A stretch of 10,472 bases of DNA from the NCBI GenBank assembly GCA_002372575.1, contig DFHC01000158.1, positions 1-10,472 of the forward strand, written 5' to 3'. Within the stretch, counting starts at the first letter, position 1; each line of letters begins with the position of its first letter. The notes beneath the pieces were generated by a model. The model saw only the letters and a program-made list of their open reading frames with translations, made no database searches and was not told the DNA's origin. A program made the translations under genes and the position numbers. Positions 6,180-10,472 of the stretch are shown in pieces. The stretch is from a bacterium UBA3734. Its GTDB lineage: Bacteria > Bacteroidota > Bacteroidia > Bacteroidales > Bacteroidaceae.

Positions 6180-6218
6180 ATCATCCATCATCCATCATCC
6201 ATCATCCATCACCCATCC
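6180..6218 (-). repeat. Heptanucleotide tandem repeat between rarA and the TPR gene
   Basis: On the plus strand ATCATCC is repeated four times perfectly (6180-6207), followed by ATCACCC (6208-6214) and a partial ATCC. On the minus (coding) strand the array begins inside the last codons of rarA, spans its TGA stop (6209-6211) and ends 35 bp before the proposed ATG of the next gene. Seven is not a multiple of three, so each further unit puts TGA in a new frame and stops occur in all three. Slippage would change the rarA-to-TPR spacing. Confidence 0.9.
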
Positions 6219-7486
6219 TTAAACCTCTCTCCCCACGTGCGAATCATCTGCTGATAGAGTTTCTCCTCGGCGGGCGAGTGCTGGGCATGCCAGATGCGCG
6301 TGGCGGTGAGCTCGTCGGGCAGGTATTGCTGCTCCACGAAGTGCCCCTCGAAGTCGTGGCTGTATTTGTAGCCGTCGCTGTAGCCGAGTTCTTTCATCAG
6401 CGAGGTGGGCGCATTGCGCAGGTGCAGCGGCACGGGAAGATTTCCCGTCTGGCGGACGATGCCGAGGGCCGAGTCGATGCCGAGGTAGGCCGAATTGCTC
6501 TTCGGCGACGTGGCCAGATAGACCGCGGCCTCGGCCAGCGGAATGCGCCCCTCGGGCCAGCCCAGTTTTTCTACGGCCTCGAAGGCGGTGTTGGCCATCA
6601 AGAGTGCGTTGGGATTGGCCAGCCCCACGTCTTCGGCTGCACTGATGAGCAGGCGTCGGGCAATGAATTTCGGATCTTCGCCTCCCTCAATCATCCGTGC
6701 CATCCAGTAGAGGGCGGCGTCGGGGTCGCTGCCGCGAATCGACTTGATGAAGGCCGAGATGATGTCGTAGTGCATCTCGCCGTCTTTGTCGTAGGCCAAG
6801 GGATTCTGCTGCAGTCGCGCCACCACGATGTCATCGGTGATGACGAGTGGGTCGGCCTCGTCGGCAGTCGTGACCAGTTCGAGGATGTTCAGCAACTTTC
6901 GTGCGTCGCCACCGCTGTAGCGCAGCAGTGCGTCGGTCTCTTTCAGCTCGATTTTCCGCGTTTTCAGCTCTACATCCTCAGTTAGTGCCCGATTCAGCAG
7001 TGCCAGCAGGTCGGCTTTTTCCAACGGCTTGAGCACATAGAGCTGACAGCGTGAAAGCAGCGGGCGAATAACCTCGAACGAGGGATTCTCGGTCGTGGCA
7101 CCGATGAGCGTCACCACACCGCGCTCCACGGCACCGAGCAGCGAGTCTTGCTGCGACTTCGAGAAACGGTGGATTTCGTCGATGAAGAGAATGGGCGAGG
7201 CTGCCGAGAAAAAGCGTCCGCTTCTCGCCTTTTCGATGACCTCGCGCACGTCTTTCACGCCGCTCGTCACTGCCGAGAGCGTGTAGAACGGCGTTTCGAG
7301 CCGGTTGGCAATGATTTGCGCAAGCGTCGTCTTCCCCACTCCGGGCGGTCCCCAGAGGATGAACGACGGAATGTGTCCTGCGTCGATCATTTTCCGCAGG
7401 ACGGCTCCCTCGCCCACGAGGTGCTGCTGCCCGACATAGTCGTCGAACGAGCGCGGGCGCAGTCTTTCAGCTAAAGGTTCACTCAT
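6209..7486 (-). CDS. rarA: Replication-associated recombination protein A (AAA+ ATPase RarA/MgsA)
   Basis: RarA is a cytoplasmic AAA+ ATPase related to clamp-loader subunits and RuvB. It acts at stalled replication forks and single-strand gaps, and binds SSB. The start is taken as the ATG at 7484-7486 (425 residues), since the product then begins MSEPLAERLRPRSFDDYVGQ, the usual family N-terminus. An upstream TTG at 7519 overlaps the promoter box and is unlikely. Walker A GPPGVGKTT is at 46-54, Walker B/DEIH at 103-106, sensor GATTEN at 129-134, and a probable arginine finger in LLSRC (Arg146). The C-terminal part carries the RarA-specific region (ALYWMARMIEGGEDPKFIARR, GLANP, YLATSPKSNSAY and near the end YLPDEL). 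Length is normal for the family. It has its own promoter, diverges from 7626-8420, and may be cotranscribed with the TPR gene downstream. Confidence 0.97.
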   Translation of the reverse strand: MSEPLAERLRPRSFDDYVGQQHLVGEGAVLRKMIDAGHIPSFILWGPPGVGKTTLAQIIANRLETPFYTLSAVTSGVKDVREVIEKARSGRFFSAASPILFIDEIHRFSKSQQDSLLGAVERGVVTLIGATTENPSFEVIRPLLSRCQLYVLKPLEKADLLALLNRALTEDVELKTRKIELKETDALLRYSGGDARKLLNILELVTTADEADPLVITDDIVVARLQQNPLAYDKDGEMHYDIISAFIKSIRGSDPDAALYWMARMIEGGEDPKFIARRLLISAAEDVGLANPNALLMANTAFEAVEKLGWPEGRIPLAEAAVYLATSPKSNSAYLGIDSALGIVRQTGNLPVPLHLRNAPTSLMKELGYSDGYKYSHDFEGHFVEQQYLPDELTATRIWHAQHSPAEEKLYQQMIRTWGERFKDG

Positions 7487-7516
7487 TTGTTCAAGACTTT
7501 TTCTTCGTTGAAAGGA

Positions 7517-7524
7517 CAAAGTTA
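7517..7524 (-). promoter_or_regulatory. Bacteroidota -7 box of the rarA promoter
   Basis: The minus strand reads TAACTTTG, an exact TAnnTTTG. Transcription would start near 7510, leaving a leader of about 24 nt before the ATG at 7486. The -33 region is a T-rich tract without a clean TTTG. The position of this box excludes the upstream TTG as the rarA start. Confidence 0.65.
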
Positions 7525-7537
7525 CAAAAAAAAGACG

Positions 7538-7561
7538 TTTTCAGAAAAAAAACACTGAAAA
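7538..7561. repeat. Inverted repeat between the divergent promoters
   Basis: TTTTCAG (7538-7544) and CTGAAAA (7555-7561) form a perfect 7-bp inverted repeat around a 10-bp A-rich spacer. It covers the expected -33 region of the rarA promoter and ends 3 bp before the -33 element of the opposing promoter. It could be an operator or simply A/T-rich spacer; low confidence. Confidence 0.3.
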
Positions 7562-7563
7562 AG

Positions 7564-7595
7564 TTTGCTCATTCAGCCCAAAGTACTTATTTTTG
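7564..7595 (+). promoter_or_regulatory. Bacteroidota promoter for the 7626-8420 gene
   Basis: TTTG (7564-7567) and TATTTTTG (7588-7595) are separated by 20 bp, an excellent match to the Bacteroidota -33/-7 consensus. Transcription would start near 7602, about 24 nt before the ATG at 7626. The -7 octamer is the same as in the promoter at 4361-4393. Confidence 0.72.
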
Positions 7596-7625
7596 CATCC
7601 ACATTCAGAACCAGTATAAAAACAC

Positions 7626-8420
7626 ATGAAGAAACAAACGAAAAAATCCGTGTCGCTCAAGGCACTTACGAAGAGCAGCGTTTGGGATTTGCAGGAGAAC
7701 GATGTTTTCAGGATGCTTGATGCTGCCTACAAGGACGTTGAACTCCGGGACAACATCCGCCGCTACGTGGACATCATCAAGACGGCGTTTGAGATGGAGG
7801 AAGTGACCATCGACAAGCCCGAAGTCGTCAAAAAGTACCAAGCGCGGGGCTTCAAGGTGAGCACCGTGAAGACAGGCGACAACGCAAAGACGAAGTATGC
7901 GGTGAAAAAACGCCCGATTATGCGCGTCACCGACCTCACCTACGAGAATATCCGCCACATCTCGGCTACGAAACTCATGGAAGTCATCGACCGCAACTTC
8001 GGAGGCGGCTGGGAGTCGCTCTCGCAGAGCATTCGCGACATCATTGAAAGCGGCTTTGAAATCAGCACCACCACGGTTCCCAAAGACCGACTGCACAAGA
8101 AGGGTGGCCTCTGCGAGAAAAAGCTGGCCGACGGATTCGAAGTGCTCGAGATTGAGAAGGGGCTGTGGGTGGAGGCCATTTTCGCCAAGGCAAAGCCCAT
8201 CGTGGAAAAACCTCGCCTGAAGTTCGATGAAGACGAGGAATCTAACGAGGACGGCGAGGATGTCGTGGACAAAATCGACGAATACGACGAGGAGGAAGAG
8301 GACGACGACTTCGACGAGGACAAGCTGACCGAGGAAAGCTATCGCACGACCTTTGAAGAGAATCCAGAAGACCTGAGCCTCGATGCTGAGGAAGTCAGCG
8401 AAGAGGACGAGGAGTTTTGA
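7626..8420 (+). CDS. Hypothetical protein with basic N-terminus and strongly acidic tail
   Basis: A 264-residue protein, ATG at 7626, ending in tandem stops TGA TAA (8418-8423). I do not recognise the family. There is no signal peptide or membrane helix, so it is probably cytoplasmic. The first 20 residues are basic (MKKQTKKSVSLKALTKSS). Residues about 20-195 look like a folded mixed domain (VWDLQENDVFRMLDAAYKD, RVTDLTYENIRHISATKLMEVIDRNFGGGWESL). From residue 200 to the end, 37 of 65 residues are Asp or Glu, including EEEEDDD. The layout of globular domain plus acidic tail recalls the RNA polymerase delta subunit of Firmicutes and some DNA-mimic or chaperone proteins, but no homology is claimed. 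Divergence from rarA and a strong housekeeping-type promoter hint at a nucleic-acid-related role; this is inference. Confidence 0.88.
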   Translation: MKKQTKKSVSLKALTKSSVWDLQENDVFRMLDAAYKDVELRDNIRRYVDIIKTAFEMEEVTIDKPEVVKKYQARGFKVSTVKTGDNAKTKYAVKKRPIMRVTDLTYENIRHISATKLMEVIDRNFGGGWESLSQSIRDIIESGFEISTTTVPKDRLHKKGGLCEKKLADGFEVLEIEKGLWVEAIFAKAKPIVEKPRLKFDEDEESNEDGEDVVDKIDEYDEEEEDDDFDEDKLTEESYRTTFEENPEDLSLDAEEVSEEDEEF

Positions 8421-8445
8421 TAAAAGTAACGATAAATGATAAGTG

Positions 8446-8484
8446 AAATGCCCGATGCAGCGAACTGCATCGGGCATTTTTATG
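8446..8484 (+). terminator. Rho-independent terminator between convergent genes
   Basis: A perfect 15-bp stem (8446-8460 paired with 8465-8479) with a CGAA tetraloop is followed by TTTTTAT on the plus strand, 25 bp after the TGA of the acidic-tail gene. On the minus strand the same hairpin has a UUCG loop but a poor U-run, so it mainly terminates plus-strand transcripts, with possible weaker action on the foldase transcript that ends at 8504. Confidence 0.9.
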
Positions 8485-8503
8485 CTGTAGCCTCTCTTGC
8501 GGA

Positions 8504-10472
8504 TTAGAAGAAGAGGTAGCGGTCGTCCTTGACCTTGGCTTTCTGGTAGAGCTCTCCCATGAAGCTGCCGGCATATTGCAGAGCACGCTGGCGCATACGA
8601 GCCTCCTGCTCTTTCGGAGCGGCAGCCTCGCCGTGGTCGTGGCTGTGGCGGTCAACAACCTGGAAGAGATAGACACCGGCATTTCCCTTCACCGGAGCCT
8701 TCGAGAACGCACCCTTGGCCGTTCCGGCAACGGCACCGCTCAGCGCGGGCTCGCTGGCACCTGCAGAGGCGATGAACACGGGGGCAGCAAAGGTAATCTG
8801 ATTGACGGAATCAACCTTGGCGCCCTGGGCCTTGGCGTCGGCAATCGACTTGATGCCCTGTGCCTTCTCAATCAGTTGGGCAGCCTTCTTGTCTCTGATG
8901 ACCTCGGCCTTCACCATTTCGCTGACCTGCTTGTCGCTGAGCGGACGCTCGCCAGCTTCATGAATCTTGTCGAGGGCCACCACGAGCAGGTGGTTGTTGT
9001 CGCCGCACTCATACATAGGCGAAATCTCGCCTTCCTTGGCCTCGAAAATCCATTTCAGGGCCTCGCGCGTGCCACGGATGTTTGCGAGGTAGTGCTCGCT
9101 CGTGGTCAGGTCGTTGCGCGTCTGCACCTGATAGCCGCTCTTCTGGGCGTTCTTCACGATGTCGTCGAGGGTCTGGTTGGCACTGACGAAAGAGCTGAAC
9201 TTGTTGTAGGCAGCCGAATAGGTATCTTTCGAGAAATCCACGGTCTTCTTGATGACGGCTGCGGTGTATTTCGTAATCATGCTCTTGCGGTCGAGCACCT
9301 GCACCACAACACTGCCCTGCGAGAGCTTGATGTTGCGGATTTCGCCCGAGGCCATCGCATTCAGCTGCGTGAGATAGTTCTTGTCGTCGGGCGACATTGT
9401 CGGGGCATGCTGATACTGGCGAGTCGTGAGCCACGATTTCTCACCCGTCTGGCCATAGACCTTGGCGAGCGCCTCGAAATCGGCACCGCCGCGCAGGGCG
9501 TTATAGATGGAGTCGGCACGCTGCTGGGCTTCCTCTACGCTTGCGCCACCCACCTCGATCCGACGGAATTCCACGGAGTCGGGCAGCTGCGTCCTGGCCA
9601 CGAGCTTGATGAGGTTGAGCGTGTTGTCGTCTTTGTTCTCCACGGGGCCGTAAATGCTACCGACGGCCATCGAGTCGAGGCGCTTCGAGATGTCGGTGGG
9701 GAAAGCATCGGCTGCAACGGGCAGGCCGAGATAACTGACGAGCGACGTGCTCTTGCGCACCACTTCGGCGGGATCGGCGGCCTCGGTGAGCTGCTGCTTG
9801 TAGTCGGCAAACAGCTTCTGCAACTCGGCACGGTCTTCGGGCGAAGCCTGCACCTCGATATCGACGTATTTCACGTCGCGGCTCTCCACGGGCTGCATGA
9901 AGCGCGACTTCATTTCAGCATATTTCGCCTTCATGTCGGCATCGGTCACCTCCACCTTGCTGTCTTCGATGCTGCTGTAGGGGAACACGGCGAGCTCAAT
10001 GTTGCTCTCCTCGTGCTCCTCGCTGGCGGCACGCTTGGCCTCGATGGGGTTCGACAGCAGACAGTTGGCCAGAAGAGCCTGGTATTTCTGCTGGAGCACC
10101 TGCTGGCGCAGCGTCTTCTCGATGAAGTTCCAGTAACGATAGATGGTTTCGTACTGGCCCGCGAGTTGCGGATTGAGGTCTTTCTGCTGCTTGTATTCAG
10201 CAATGAACTTCTGCAGGGCGTTGGCGTCGAAACGACCCGTCTGCTGGTTCACGAACGGCGTGCCGAGAAGCATCTGGTTCGTGCCTTCCTTGAGAATGTT
10301 CTGCACCTCTTCGTCGGTGACGGTGAGGCCGAGGGCCTTCGCCTCGTTCTCGACGATGCGGTTCTGGACAAACGTCTGCCACACGGCATCCTTCACCTGA
10401 TTGAGCTGCTGCTCGTTGAGGTTGTCCTGTCCCTGCTGCATTTTGATTACTTCCTGATACTCATCGACGAGT
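8504..10472 (-). CDS. ppiD: PpiD/SurA-like peptidyl-prolyl isomerase, N-terminus beyond window
   Basis: The visible 655 residues form a membrane-anchored periplasmic foldase of the SurA-N/parvulin type, which helps exported proteins fold. The frame stays open to the right edge: LVDEYQEVIK precedes the first Met at 10441, so that Met is internal and the true start, with the expected N-terminal membrane anchor, lies outside. The SurA-like N-terminal chaperone region is seen in QVKDAVWQTFVQNRIVENEAKALGL, TDEEVQNIL and the following helices. A parvulin-like segment covers visible residues about 298-400 (DSVEFRRIEVGG, then GADFEALAKVYGQ, then GSVVVQVLDRKS). The usual glycine-rich SxGGxLGW loop is replaced by TGEKSWLTT, so catalytic activity is doubtful. 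Near the C-terminus a His-rich loop, HSHDHG, could bind metal. Family members in this phylum are around 700 residues, consistent with a missing stretch of some tens of residues. The ppiD symbol reflects architecture, not proven orthology. Confidence 0.9.
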   Translation of the reverse strand, partial: LVDEYQEVIKMQQGQDNLNEQQLNQVKDAVWQTFVQNRIVENEAKALGLTVTDEEVQNILKEGTNQMLLGTPFVNQQTGRFDANALQKFIAEYKQQKDLNPQLAGQYETIYRYWNFIEKTLRQQVLQQKYQALLANCLLSNPIEAKRAASEEHEESNIELAVFPYSSIEDSKVEVTDADMKAKYAEMKSRFMQPVESRDVKYVDIEVQASPEDRAELQKLFADYKQQLTEAADPAEVVRKSTSLVSYLGLPVAADAFPTDISKRLDSMAVGSIYGPVENKDDNTLNLIKLVARTQLPDSVEFRRIEVGGASVEEAQQRADSIYNALRGGADFEALAKVYGQTGEKSWLTTRQYQHAPTMSPDDKNYLTQLNAMASGEIRNIKLSQGSVVVQVLDRKSMITKYTAAVIKKTVDFSKDTYSAAYNKFSSFVSANQTLDDIVKNAQKSGYQVQTRNDLTTSEHYLANIRGTREALKWIFEAKEGEISPMYECGDNNHLLVVALDKIHEAGERPLSDKQVSEMVKAEVIRDKKAAQLIEKAQGIKSIADAKAQGAKVDSVNQITFAAPVFIASAGASEPALSGAVAGTAKGAFSKAPVKGNAGVYLFQVVDRHSHDHGEAAAPKEQEARMRQRALQYAGSFMGELYQKAKVKDDRYLFF

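Noticed and set aside
6146..6184. ATG at 6184 as the start of the TPR regulator
   Set aside because: It adds 13 residues before an otherwise perfect lipoprotein signal and begins within the heptamer array. It is kept only as a possibility in the repeat finding.
6180..6218. The heptamer array as a CRISPR-like or origin (DnaA/iteron) repeat
   Set aside because: The units are directly abutting 7-mers with no spacers, no DnaA-box similarity and no replication initiator gene nearby.
7487..7519. TTG start at 7519 for rarA
   Set aside because: It falls inside the TAACTTTG promoter box, and the internal ATG at 7486 begins the conserved family N-terminus.
7605..8477. Long open frame on the minus strand opposite the acidic-tail gene
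   Set aside because: It is the complement of a gene with a good promoter, its own terminator and a coherent plus-strand protein. The open frame arises because Asp/Glu codons read backwards as Leu/Val/Phe/Ser-type codons. It also runs through the terminator hairpin.
10439..10441. ATG at 10441 as the start of the foldase gene
   Set aside because: The frame stays open for ten more codons (LVDEYQEVIK) to the window edge. That sequence continues the family's N-terminal region, and no signal or membrane anchor follows the ATG.

Overview
The window looks like chromosomal DNA of a Bacteroidota member, most likely Bacteroidales and Prevotella-like. The grounds are Bacteroidota-type promoters (TTTG, about 20 bp, TAnnTTTG), no Shine-Dalgarno sequences in front of genes, several secreted TonB C-terminal-domain proteins, a lipoprotein-type TPR/transmembrane/HTH regulator, and a PpiD/SurA-like foldase of the kind found in this phylum. 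No rRNA, tRNA, CRISPR array, transposase or phage gene was seen.

Layout. (1) Positions 1-4330 hold four minus-strand genes for exported proteins, read from 4330 down to 15. They are built from a few shared modules: a TonB C-terminal domain (A), a short module resembling a TonB-receptor plug (B), and an unrecognised domain (C). The orders are B-A (3449-4330), A-DUF4919-like-B (2055-3428), A-C (829-1965) and C alone (15-740). Neighbours share blocks of nearly identical DNA, so the cluster looks like the product of recent duplication and recombination. A good Bacteroidota promoter (4361-4393) precedes the first gene, and the next gene follows after 20 bp. The lone C gene has its own -7 box at 779-786. 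(2) The 4331-4492 spacer carries that promoter, a weak stem-loop, and two pairs of TTTACAC direct repeats with an 11-bp period, the geometry used by OmpR/PhoB-type response regulators. (3) 4493-6145 encodes a lipobox-bearing TPR protein with one internal membrane helix, a coiled coil and a C-terminal helix-turn-helix. It lies 63 bp downstream of rarA (6209-7486), and the spacer contains a heptanucleotide tandem repeat. (4) rarA diverges from a gene at 7626-8420 for an unrecognised protein with a very acidic tail. Both have recognisable promoters about 25 nt before their transcript starts. (5) The acidic-tail gene converges on a minus-strand foldase gene that runs off the right edge (8504-10472). 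A perfect 15-bp hairpin terminator separates them.

Taken together, the right half is housekeeping (replication-fork repair, envelope protein folding) in GC-rich, conventional coding sequence. The left half is AT-richer, repetitive and accessory-like. The most interesting material is the module-shuffling TonB_C cluster with its repeat-bearing upstream region, possibly under the control of the membrane-bound TPR-HTH protein encoded beside it. That regulatory link is inference only.
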